Shown here: piece after piece, positions 1 through 8,065 of the stretch
Position numbering within the stretch: the stretch's first letter is position 1
Layout of the letters: each line of letters opens with the position of its first letter
DNA from: Phycisphaerales bacterium
GTDB lineage: Bacteria; Planctomycetota; Phycisphaerae; Phycisphaerales; SM1A02
Direction of reading: 5' to 3'
Length of the DNA: 31,014 nucleotides
NCBI GenBank assembly: GCA_022447165.1
Contig: JAKVBR010000003.1
Coordinates: 1-31,014 of the forward strand
Position numbers and translations under genes: made by a program
Notes under the pieces: generated by a model
Databases searched by the model: none
Seen by the model: only the letters and a program-made list of their open reading frames with translations
What the model was told of the DNA's origin: nothing

Positions 1-831
1 GATGGGCAAAAATACAACTGAACTGATGTATGGAAGAGAAGCGACACAGCATGTCAAGCAGGTGACTGCAATTGCAATCGATGTAGTTGCTATACCAAGC
101 ACAAAGAGCATGCAAAGCAGGCAAAACGCCGAGAACTTATGCCCACTCACACAATTGCTGTAAGCAACAGATGCAGCATCTTTGAATGACATTCTATTGA
201 GATACATTGTTGGCACTACAAAAACCTTGATGAAGAAGTCTAGCAAGATAAAAGCAATGAACATCATAAAGAATGAGCCACCACCAACAATAAGCGCGTT
301 TATTGCAGGTGAACCAAACGTTTCAGATTCAATATCTGGCCACGCAATCATAAATGCAATCACAGTGATGCTAGCAAACAACGCAAATGCAGTTAAACGT
401 ATGATTATCGACCAGATGCACAAGCTATTACCTTCTCGTTTAAACTCAGCCCATGGTTCTTTTACGGCGGTCCTATTTTTAACAACACCATCAAGAAACA
501 TGAATTTGCCACGACTCGATAACCAAGTAATGAGTATTGCAAGGAAGAGACCTACTGTAAAAATCGCAGATCCTACCAATATGATTGTTTCTAGATGATC
601 GTGTATCCAAGCCTTCATTTCTGGAACGGAGTGCTCGGTATAACTGCTTCCAGAATTCCCACCACCACCACCACCACCGGGGCTTCCGCTGCTGCCACTA
701 CCCTCACCGCATCGAGCAAGAAAAGCACAAAATCCGAGTACTAACCATTTCTTAAAATCAAAGGGTTTAAAGAGAATGTGAACCATCTTGTCCCACGCAG
801 GTGAAATAGGTTCAATCGCAGAAATTTTCAT
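1..831 (-). CDS. DUF7544-like multi-pass membrane protein (3' end outside window)
   Basis: The frame is open from the ATG at 831 to the window edge (277 codons, no stop), so the C-terminus is missing. It has a very good Shine-Dalgarno, GGAAGGAGATACCC, directly before the ATG. The N-terminus reads MKISAIEPISPAWDKMVHIL, followed by FKPFDFKKWLVLGFCAFLA, a Gly/Ser-rich stretch with seven consecutive Gly near residues 52-58, and then at least four hydrophobic segments near residues 83-105, 140-165, 175-200 and 240-270. The order 'AIEP.SPAW + first helix + glycine-rich loop + several helices' resembles the DUF7544 family of bacterial membrane proteins of unknown function; the family name is from memory. 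It starts 24 bp after the UnbV lipoprotein gene and is probably co-transcribed with it. The substrate or role is unknown. Confidence 0.8.
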   Translation of the reverse strand, partial: MKISAIEPISPAWDKMVHILFKPFDFKKWLVLGFCAFLARCGEGSGSSGSPGGGGGGGNSGSSYTEHSVPEMKAWIHDHLETIILVGSAIFTVGLFLAILITWLSSRGKFMFLDGVVKNRTAVKEPWAEFKREGNSLCIWSIIIRLTAFALFASITVIAFMIAWPDIESETFGSPAINALIVGGGSFFMMFIAFILLDFFIKVFVVPTMYLNRMSFKDAASVAYSNCVSGHKFSAFCLLCMLFVLGIATTSIAIAVTCLTCCVASLPYISSVVFLPI

Positions 832-855
832 GGGTATCTCCTTCCAGAGAATAAT

Positions 856-3800
856 CTACTCTTTTAGCGCATCTCGAAATGGTTGTGCATCAATAAATCG
901 AGTGTGATACTCAACCCAGTCAGGATGAGAAGGCAACAAAGTAGCGGGTTTTTCATCCTCCGGATATGGATAATCACTCATGCTGTGATGGGGGAGCGGA
1001 CCAACAGTTTTTGAATCAACCGTATTCCAGTCGCCATCTTTGACCCAGCCATCACTGAAGAAAATGAAGTCGCGCGTCATGCCTGTCGCAGGCGGCCTAA
1101 GCGCTTTAAAGTTCAGAAACATCGCGTCGCCAGCATTCATGATGACATACCGGTCATCAATTGATTCAAGCAATTCATTCACACGACCATACCGAGTGTA
1201 ATATCCAATCAAGTCTCGCCATGCATCAAAGTGTTGGATGTTGTCATAGTCTGGCACATTTGGCGCATCTTTGTTTTGGCGAGACATTTCGGGATAGCCG
1301 AAGTAGTCTAACTCCGCATCAAGTAATTCCACTTCTTGTTTGATGTAAGGGACATCTTCTTGCGTTGCGATTGCAATGCGGTCCCAGTAAATTTCTAAGT
1401 TCGTTTTCAATCGGATTCTGATGTCATTCGCATTCAGGACATTCGGTGGCAGTTCAAGCACTATCGTTTTGAGTTTGCCGGCAGGGAATCCACCATTGTC
1501 AATAATACTCTTCCATTCGCCTTTTTTGCTGAAGACTTCAACTTCGATTGCTTTCGGAATAGGGTGATTGCCTTGGGCGCTTGCGACATTAATGCTTGTG
1601 TCAGTTGGGCGTATCCAGCCACTGGCAACAATATCAATGGGGAGTGTGGTGTCGATATTCTCAAACTCAAGTTCAACAAAGTGTTCTTCAGCAACGCCTT
1701 GATATAAACCCTTGGCAAAACCGCCAAGACGATGCCCGTCTCGCTCTAAAAGAGTTGCGGTGACATCGAGTCCGTCATGATTGGTAGCCGCTACGAGGTT
1801 ATGGATTTCTTCATAAGTGTAGAGTTTGAATGCAGGAGGGGCAGGTGCTACAAACCGCTCATCAACATAGATTTCAGTCCCAACAGGGTGATCGATTGCA
1901 ATGAGTCTAACTTCATCGATAAAGTGCGTTTCCCAAAGTTGCGCAGTTATTGCGCACTCGTATGTACCGTCAATTGGTCGTAGTTGCTCGCTTGTAACCT
2001 TCACCCAGTCTTGCGTAGCAGCGATTGGGGGCACAGTTTGTGCATTGATTTTCAAACCCAGAGGGCTTCGCCAAAGAAGATCTGTGACGAATTCCCATTT
2101 GCCATTGACTTTAGTTGCTAGGAATGGACATGAACCTTTTAAGATTTGCTCTTCTGTAAAGAGTTGATTTGGAACAGGTTCAACAACATCTTGCGGCACA
2201 CCATTTGGCCACACCACACGGATGACATCTGCTTGCCCTGAGCCAAGACCGATATGCGTTAGTGGGCCAGTGACAAGTCGTTTTTGATATTGACCACCAC
2301 TTTTTACTTCAATAAAGCCGCCAACGCCAATGGCATTGTTTCGCTGACCGCCCTCAAGAATCGCTTCTAGGATAACTTTCTGAAAATTGTTTCCTATGGA
2401 TTTCTCTTGATGCCAAGCCTCTGAGTTTTCGCCTACGACCAGCAAATCAAGCAATCCATCGAGGTTTGCATCAACGATTTGAACTTGACCTGTAGTTGTT
2501 ACAAAAACTTCTTGCCCCTGCTTGTCTATGAGTTGAATTGTCTCGCCAACCACAAGCGTCTCAAGCCACCCGTTGTTGTTTGAATCAAACAGGTGCACTC
2601 GGGTTCCTTTACCGCCAACCCGTTCAGCCAAAAATGACTCGCCGCCTTGATTGATGCCATGATAAACAACTCCATGTAAGTCAACCCATGCAAGGTCAAT
2701 CCAACCGTCATTGTTCACGTCTCCTGTTGTCAGAGACTGCATGTGCACATCTTGCAGGAGGGTGGACTCAGGCACAATTCTTCCCGACCGTAAGTTTCTT
2801 AGGAGGATGAATTGGTTCGAGTCATCGATTGCGACAACATCAACTGCACCATCCTCGTCAATATCGATGATGTTTGCGTCATGAAGTGCTGGGGTATCAA
2901 TCTCTTGCCTCGTTACTGAACTGTCGCCGTTGTTTTGCAGAATAAAAGTTGAGTCCGAACTTACGAGCAAATCCAAATCACCATCATGGTCAGCGTCCCA
3001 TGGAGTGATATTGTTGATTGCAATGCCATCACCTTCTAATAGGGAATGGATAGTCCAGCGAGTCGACTGCTGTTCGTAAAGAATGATGCTTCCATCTTCC
3101 GTCCCGATGACGATGTCTTGGAATCGATCATTATTCCAATCGATTGGCGTGAGCACTTTGATAGACGAGCCCACATTGATGAATCCTTCTTCATCCTGAA
3201 GGGCATCAATCTCAGTACCTCTTGCGACAACGAGTGAGGAACGGTCTTGCGATTCAACGAGAAGTACAGCATGGTCTACATCTTCAACTACAGACTCAGG
3301 TACTAAACTGAATGTTGGAAGTGTTGAAACCGGTACCGTTTGCTCAGGTATTTGGGTATTTATGAAGGAGCGGACTGGGTGTCCGATTGTTCCGGGAGGA
3401 CCTGCAAGTTCAAGAAGTGAATGTTGCCAAGCCCTTGTGGGTTTAAGTACATTGTCTAGCCCGATGACTTGCCCCTTTGCTGCTCTACCATCACCGTCTT
3501 CGATTTTTTGCAAGGCATTTCTATATAAGGTCTTTGCAGTTTCGCCTTGAATATAACCCGAATGTTCCATGCTTTCGAGTGATGTCTTCGCCATACTTAG
3601 TTCACCTTCGCCAAGGAGCGCTTTCGTCAACATAAGGCGAGCGACTAAATTCTGCTTTGCACCCATGAGAATCTTCGATGCATCGAGAATCTGTTTGGAA
3701 TCATTACCGCGATTCAATTCAGCAGACGCCCAGTGAAGTTTGATGTTATTTCCACCATCGAGAATGATTGGCCTGTTGAGTACTTCAGCAGCTTCATTGA

Positions 3801-4137
3801 ACTTGCCTTGAAGGGCTAGCGTTTGGCTCATCAATATAGCAATCTCATGATTGTCTGGCGCTTGAAGAATTGCTTGTTCAAAACTCTGAATTGCGCCATC
3901 GAGTCTGTTTTGGCGGATCGCTACGACACCAAGATTAGCGTTAATCGAAGCTTCTTCTGGTAAAAGGACTTGCAGTCTATTGAGGTATTCAATTGCCTTG
4001 TCAGCGTGGCCTGAATCAATTGCAGCAAGGGCTAAGTGATGGAGACGCATCGCGTCATGCACTTCACTGCTTGTTTCTTGGGAGCCACTATCACAGGCTG
4101 TGAGCAGTAATACGATGATGAAAAGTATTCGTTTCAT
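856..4137 (-). CDS. TPR / FG-GAP (VCBS) / ASPIC-UnbV repeat lipoprotein, 1093 aa
   Basis: This is an exported lipoprotein. Residues 1-15 (MKRILFIIVLLLTAC) are a lipoprotein signal with lipobox LTAC. Residues about 25-210 contain TPR-like helices such as HADKAIEYLNRLQVLLPEEA and a second repeat with NRLDGAIQSFEQAI. Residues about 285-590 carry FG-GAP/VCBS-type calcium-binding loops (DADHDGDLDLL, DIDEDGAVDVV, DVNNDGWIDLA, DANLDGLLDLL), the pattern of an integrin-like beta-propeller. At about 600-660 the motif RVVWPNGVPQDV matches the ASPIC/UnbV domain. The remaining 430 residues are a family-typical extension with no catalytic motif that I recognise. It abuts the preceding FAD oxidoreductase gene with no spacer and is the last gene of the four-gene cassette. 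An outer-membrane or periplasmic binding or scaffold role is inference. Confidence 0.9.
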   Translation of the reverse strand: MKRILFIIVLLLTACDSGSQETSSEVHDAMRLHHLALAAIDSGHADKAIEYLNRLQVLLPEEASINANLGVVAIRQNRLDGAIQSFEQAILQAPDNHEIAILMSQTLALQGKFNEAAEVLNRPIILDGGNNIKLHWASAELNRGNDSKQILDASKILMGAKQNLVARLMLTKALLGEGELSMAKTSLESMEHSGYIQGETAKTLYRNALQKIEDGDGRAAKGQVIGLDNVLKPTRAWQHSLLELAGPPGTIGHPVRSFINTQIPEQTVPVSTLPTFSLVPESVVEDVDHAVLLVESQDRSSLVVARGTEIDALQDEEGFINVGSSIKVLTPIDWNNDRFQDIVIGTEDGSIILYEQQSTRWTIHSLLEGDGIAINNITPWDADHDGDLDLLVSSDSTFILQNNGDSSVTRQEIDTPALHDANIIDIDEDGAVDVVAIDDSNQFILLRNLRSGRIVPESTLLQDVHMQSLTTGDVNNDGWIDLAWVDLHGVVYHGINQGGESFLAERVGGKGTRVHLFDSNNNGWLETLVVGETIQLIDKQGQEVFVTTTGQVQIVDANLDGLLDLLVVGENSEAWHQEKSIGNNFQKVILEAILEGGQRNNAIGVGGFIEVKSGGQYQKRLVTGPLTHIGLGSGQADVIRVVWPNGVPQDVVEPVPNQLFTEEQILKGSCPFLATKVNGKWEFVTDLLWRSPLGLKINAQTVPPIAATQDWVKVTSEQLRPIDGTYECAITAQLWETHFIDEVRLIAIDHPVGTEIYVDERFVAPAPPAFKLYTYEEIHNLVAATNHDGLDVTATLLERDGHRLGGFAKGLYQGVAEEHFVELEFENIDTTLPIDIVASGWIRPTDTSINVASAQGNHPIPKAIEVEVFSKKGEWKSIIDNGGFPAGKLKTIVLELPPNVLNANDIRIRLKTNLEIYWDRIAIATQEDVPYIKQEVELLDAELDYFGYPEMSRQNKDAPNVPDYDNIQHFDAWRDLIGYYTRYGRVNELLESIDDRYVIMNAGDAMFLNFKALRPPATGMTRDFIFFSDGWVKDGDWNTVDSKTVGPLPHHSMSDYPYPEDEKPATLLPSHPDWVEYHTRFIDAQPFRDALKE

Positions 4138-5478
4138 TTAGGTGTAATCGTACATGTTTTGTTTCGACTCGTCACAGAGCCCAACGCAATTCCACGGTTC
4201 AATAGCATCTTTTAAACATGGTATTGCGTTTCCTAATCGAGCTTGCTCAATCCAGCGTGAAACAGTCTCTCTGAATGGCTTATCTTGGCAGTTTAAGAAC
4301 GATGCAATTCCTTCGTTTCTTCGCTTCCGCTCTGAAAAATCTGCGCCAGCAAAGTAGAGCATTGATAGATTGGCAAACGAATCAAAATCTTGCATGACTC
4401 CGTACGCTCCACTCACCAATTCATCAATCAATGATACTTCATCAAACATGAGCGCTTCGTAGCTTGAAAGTGAGTTGCCATAATGAAGAGCCTTCATTAA
4501 ACGCTCAATGCAGTACAACGTGTGTGCATTTCCTGTGCTATAAAGGGGGTCAACAAAGTATGCCGCACTCGGGAGCATCGCCCAGTTTTTACCTGCGTAC
4601 CGAACGCTCTTACGTTGCAGTTGCGCTGTTTGAACAATTGAGGTGATTCGATTGCTTTGATCAAACTGCGTTGCAATCTTTGGATAGCGCTGCATAATCC
4701 GAACCCACTCTTCTTCAGGCGTTTCTTCAGTTAATGGATGGTGTTCTATGTCAAGAACGAATCCGGCGCTCGTGACGCCGTTGTCGAAATGCAATACATA
4801 CATCCAGCCACCATCAATGAGATGATGAAGCGCCGAATTGTGACTTTTAAAGGGGTGGTGATTGTTTGGATGCAGTTCCCCCCATTTGCTAACGCCTTTG
4901 AAGTGGGCGTAGAGCGCCCTTGATTGCGTATACAGGTCGCAATGATGTTCAATTTGAAGAGAATTGCTTCCACCTGTTGCATCGATGACGAAGTTTGCTT
5001 GGACTTCTCTATCAAGAAACCGCAACGTGTGGGATGCATTCGTCTCAAGTTGAAATTTGGCATTTTCTATCAATTCGATTCCTGATTGTTTTACTTTCCC
5101 TGCAAGGAACGCATCGAATGACTCTCGATACCAATGCGTATCTGCATGCTCTAAATCGGGATTCGCTGCCACAAGTAATTCTCCACCTCCGGATTGGTGA
5201 TTAAAGTAAGAGAACCCACGCTTCGGACCACATGGAATGTCTGGATATTCCTTAACCCAAGAACCGTAGGACGCAAACGGGCGGAGGAAATCGAGGTTGT
5301 ATGAATCCGCAAGTTCTGCGAGCATCAAATCTGCTTGCGGAGTTGAAGATTCACCGATTGCAAACCTTGGATGCGAAGCATTGTCTATAAGGATGACATT
5401 GAGTCCAAGTTGATGAGCGATGAGCGCGCAGAGCGATCCTCCAAAGCCCGAACCGAGAATTGCAAGGTCATGCGTCAT
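4138..5478 (-). CDS. FAD-dependent oxidoreductase of the flavin halogenase-like superfamily
   Basis: I chose the ATG at 5478 (446 aa) because the Rossmann motif then sits at residues 9-14 (AILGSGFGGS) and GGAG lies about 9 nt upstream; an 18-residue longer form is possible. The N-terminal half has GxGxxG, then an acidic residue ending strand 2 (LIDNASHPRF) and GESSTP, equivalent to the GES/GEA-TxP motif of flavin-dependent halogenases. Near residue 320 AMLPSAAYFVDPLYSTGNAH resembles the GDAAGFIDPLFSSG segment of the same superfamily. The halogenase signature WxWxIP is not intact: the corresponding stretch reads GGWMYVLHF. Halogenation is therefore uncertain, and hydroxylation or another flavin oxidation is equally possible. 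The gene overlaps the radical SAM stop by 11 bp and abuts the UnbV lipoprotein gene, which implies translational coupling. Confidence 0.85.
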   Translation of the reverse strand: MTHDLAILGSGFGGSLCALIAHQLGLNVILIDNASHPRFAIGESSTPQADLMLAELADSYNLDFLRPFASYGSWVKEYPDIPCGPKRGFSYFNHQSGGGELLVAANPDLEHADTHWYRESFDAFLAGKVKQSGIELIENAKFQLETNASHTLRFLDREVQANFVIDATGGSNSLQIEHHCDLYTQSRALYAHFKGVSKWGELHPNNHHPFKSHNSALHHLIDGGWMYVLHFDNGVTSAGFVLDIEHHPLTEETPEEEWVRIMQRYPKIATQFDQSNRITSIVQTAQLQRKSVRYAGKNWAMLPSAAYFVDPLYSTGNAHTLYCIERLMKALHYGNSLSSYEALMFDEVSLIDELVSGAYGVMQDFDSFANLSMLYFAGADFSERKRRNEGIASFLNCQDKPFRETVSRWIEQARLGNAIPCLKDAIEPWNCVGLCDESKQNMYDYT

Positions 5479-6253
5479 CCCATGCGTCTCCAAACACTCT
5501 CCCTTTTTGTTTTGACAAGCCATACGAAACAACTTCGTCTAGCACCTCGCGTCTTGGTGGAATAAACGCTTCATAGATGTGTCGTGGGTTTTGGCGTAAT
5601 GGAATCACGCTAACGCATTCAACACCGATTGAGTGTGCAAAATCGATTGACTCTTTCGCCCAGTATGCACCTTCTTCTTCTGTATGCCACGGCGTCCTAA
5701 GCAAAACAAATGCCCGAACAAAGATGTCATGTTCAAGCAAATCATGAGTAGCTCTTTCGAAGTCGTCAAGCGTCATGCTCTTGTTCAATTTTGGCAAAAC
5801 TTCCGGATCAACGGTTTCAAGACCCATCGCGACATCAAGTTGAGGACCTAAATATTCAGCAAACTCAAAACACGATTGTCCGATGATTTTCGGATGTGCT
5901 TCTACGATGAGTGTTTCGTAATTGTCAATCAGGTCTGCAATTTGAAAAGTGTCTTGTTTTGGGATTGATTGTCTGTCAAAGAAACTCCCCGCGTTGTACA
6001 ACTTTAAATGGGACGCTTCAGGTAATGACGCTAAAGCATCTTCGACTTGTTTTGCAACGACACCGTCATCAACTCTCTCATCAAGCGTGTTCTGCCACAA
6101 ATCACACATCACGCATTTGAACGGGCATTCCTTGTTTGTAGTCAGAATAATATTGTGTGGTTCAATCTCGCCACTTCGCGTTAACTCATCTTCTGAAAAC
6201 ACGCCGTAAGCTGCATCTGGATTGACATTGTTTTTAACAGTCAAACGCTGCAT
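5468..6253 (-). CDS. Radical SAM enzyme (TIGR01210/Elp3-like)
   Basis: With the ATG at 6253 (261 aa) the cluster motif CPFKCVMC places cysteines at residues 43, 47 and 50, the canonical CxxxCxxC that binds the [4Fe-4S] cluster and S-adenosylmethionine. Downstream, GLETVDPEVLPKLNKSMTL resembles the 'GLETxxxxxxxxxNKG' strand of the TIGR01210/archaeosine-synthase-beta type radical SAM proteins. That assignment is by memory and only moderate. No SPASM-type extra cysteine cluster is seen. The start is ambiguous: in-frame ATGs exist at 6313 and 6349, which would overlap the upstream synthetase-like gene by 80 or 116 bp; 6253 gives a 20 bp overlap. Tight coupling to an ATP-dependent synthetase fold and a flavoenzyme suggests a modification pathway on a shared substrate, but the substrate cannot be read from the sequence. 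Confidence 0.85.
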   Translation of the reverse strand: MQRLTVKNNVNPDAAYGVFSEDELTRSGEIEPHNIILTTNKECPFKCVMCDLWQNTLDERVDDGVVAKQVEDALASLPEASHLKLYNAGSFFDRQSIPKQDTFQIADLIDNYETLIVEAHPKIIGQSCFEFAEYLGPQLDVAMGLETVDPEVLPKLNKSMTLDDFERATHDLLEHDIFVRAFVLLRTPWHTEEEGAYWAKESIDFAHSIGVECVSVIPLRQNPRHIYEAFIPPRREVLDEVVSYGLSKQKGRVFGDAWDDA

Positions 6254-7589
6254 GGAATGCTTTTCTAAACGGTCTTGGATCGTTTCCGAATGCACGCTCT
6301 TGAGCAGCACCATCTTGGAATCTGCACTTGTCAAATGTTGGCATTGCAAAACCCGTTACCTCAAAAATGCCATTGGAAACAACTTGTCCTTTGAGAGCGT
6401 AAAGTTTTTCATGATCCCACTCGGTCAGTTCGATGAATGGAATGCCTTCCGCAACTTCAATGACACTTGGAAGCATGAACGGGCTGAAACCTTTAAACCC
6501 ATACCGATTCATCGGGGCGTATCCTCGCGTACATGCACGGCTTAGACCGCCACTGAATGTGAGGGAATGTTTGATTGCATCAACTCCCCAGCCTTCTTGA
6601 TAAAGCATTTGATTAGACAACACACTCTTGATCGTCAGTTCAGGATTTTCTTCGATTGGATAATCCTTGAGATTTTCATCACCGCCATCACCATCAATGA
6701 GATATGTGAACTCAGGGTACGACTCACGAATGCCTCTACAAAGCGCAAGTGTCATTGCTCCCGCTTGAATGTCTAGTGGTTTGTAATCCTCAATCGTCTT
6801 CACAGCATCATCGAGATTAACCCATTCTGCCGAAACGTCAATCACTTCGTGAAACATTCCTAAATCAAGATTCGTTAGGAAATCATTTGCGTTTTTACTA
6901 TCTTCACCACCACCGTCAACACGCAGTGTAAATGCTTTCAATCTCGCGAGGTTCATCCCTAATGACTTCATGACGTGGTATGTCGTTAAGAAGACAGCGC
7001 CACTGTCAATCCCCCCACTAAAGAGAACGCCAATTGGCTCATCTCTCGGAATTGATGTTATCCACTGCGAAATGCTGTCTGCAAGTGCGCGGATATATCT
7101 AGTGCCGATTTGCGTGATGTCCGTTGGCTGTGTATTTGGTTTAGGATTGAAGAACCGAGTGCACACAGGATTTGGATCGGGGCACCCAACAAGCGCAATT
7201 TCAGTGAGATGATGCGCAGGTACCATTCGTGTATAGGAAGGATGGAACTGATCGCCAAATCCTTGAGCTTCAAGCCATTCCTTAATATCTTCAATTCGTT
7301 CAGCAATGAGCAGGGCAGGCCCAGCAACTTTCTTCACAATGAAGTATCGAAGTGGCATTTGAAGCGTGCGTGCCATTCGAATGATGTGATTTTTGCGAGC
7401 GACAATTGCAAACGCGCCTTCTATCTCATGGATGGAATCTATGTTGCCAGAAGCAACACGGTTTACTGCTTCTTCTTCTGACATGTTAAAGATTATGTTT
7501 CGATTCTGTGAAGAGATGTTAATCACTTCATTAATCATGTCTGGATAATGCGGTTGTAAATTGGCTAGGTCTTCTCGTGTTCGTTGCAT
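6234..7589 (-). CDS. Asparagine synthetase-like ATP-pyrophosphatase without glutaminase cysteine
   Basis: From the ATG at 7589 the protein has 451 residues. The PP-loop SGGIDS is at residues 191-196 and the second conserved loop DGDGGDE is at about 299-305, both hallmarks of the AsnB C-terminal synthetase domain that adenylates a carboxylate. The N-terminal 150 residues retain a weak class-II glutaminase-like pattern (IHEIEGAFAIVARKNHIIRM), but the protein does not start Met-Cys, so the N-terminal nucleophile that releases ammonia from glutamine is absent. In known families this loss occurs in beta-lactam synthetase and lasso-peptide cyclase relatives, which use an internal or external amine. 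A longer form starting at 7649 would overlap the haem-binding gene and still lacks Met-Cys. No strong ribosome binding site decides the start. It is first in the four-gene cassette. Confidence 0.85.
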   Translation of the reverse strand: MQRTREDLANLQPHYPDMINEVINISSQNRNIIFNMSEEEAVNRVASGNIDSIHEIEGAFAIVARKNHIIRMARTLQMPLRYFIVKKVAGPALLIAERIEDIKEWLEAQGFGDQFHPSYTRMVPAHHLTEIALVGCPDPNPVCTRFFNPKPNTQPTDITQIGTRYIRALADSISQWITSIPRDEPIGVLFSGGIDSGAVFLTTYHVMKSLGMNLARLKAFTLRVDGGGEDSKNANDFLTNLDLGMFHEVIDVSAEWVNLDDAVKTIEDYKPLDIQAGAMTLALCRGIRESYPEFTYLIDGDGGDENLKDYPIEENPELTIKSVLSNQMLYQEGWGVDAIKHSLTFSGGLSRACTRGYAPMNRYGFKGFSPFMLPSVIEVAEGIPFIELTEWDHEKLYALKGQVVSNGIFEVTGFAMPTFDKCRFQDGAAQERAFGNDPRPFRKAFHAAFDC

Positions 7590-7620
7590 GTGTGGATAGT
7601 ACCACTCATGCTTACATGTG

Positions 7621-8055
7621 TTACTCTGCTTCCTTGCCCCAAGCGACAATTAAGTCAATTTCTTCTTGGGATAAATCCGCCTCAGGATGAAGTGGCACAT
7701 AAAACCACAGTGGCATTTCTCCTGCAGCAACAAGTTCACCAGATTGTGCTTGCTTAAAATCCTGTTTCATGGGCGAATACTCACTCCACTCAGAGAAATT
7801 CAAGTCTCCTCGTCCAACTTTTACATCGCTTTCTATTGTCCATGACATTGGGGCAATGTATGCATACCACGGCCAAACAGTCTCGTTGGAATGACAGTCA
7901 TAACAAGCCTTCCGAAGAACGTGCATGACTTCTTCAGGCGCCTGAATCTCTCCAGTTATTGGTGGATTTGTTCGCTGGACTGGAACAAACTGAATACCTA
8001 TAAACAAAACGCCAATCGATAGCGAAACAATCTTCAGCCATTTGAGACAACGCAT
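7621..8055 (-). CDS. Membrane-anchored haem-binding (c-type) domain protein
   Basis: This is a 144-aa protein with an uncleaved signal anchor at residues about 6-25 (LKIVSLSIGVLFIGIQFV) and a single haem-attachment motif CYDCH at residues 51-55. It is followed by SNETVWPWYAYIAPMSW and, further on, GRGDLNFSEWSEY. This order (anchor, CxxCHS, YIAP-SW, LNFSEW) is that of the small haem-binding domain family PF14376. It should face the periplasm and carry one covalent haem c, with a Met or His as possible distal ligand. The gene lies 10 bp after the ychF-like gene and 31 bp before the synthetase-like gene, so it may belong to the same transcript and could supply electrons to the redox enzymes of the cassette; that link is inference. 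Confidence 0.9.
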   Translation of the reverse strand: MRCLKWLKIVSLSIGVLFIGIQFVPVQRTNPPITGEIQAPEEVMHVLRKACYDCHSNETVWPWYAYIAPMSWTIESDVKVGRGDLNFSEWSEYSPMKQDFKQAQSGELVAAGEMPLWFYVPLHPEADLSQEEIDLIVAWGKEAE

Positions 8056-8065
8056 GAAAACTAGT

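Noticed and set aside
182..598. Plus-strand open frame near the window start
   Set aside because: It is antisense to the DUF7544-like membrane protein, which has a strong ribosome binding site and family-like helices.
7587..7620. Possible precursor peptide upstream of the synthetase-like gene
   Set aside because: The alternative ATG at 7609 gives only a 13-codon peptide without a ribosome binding site or leader-like features.
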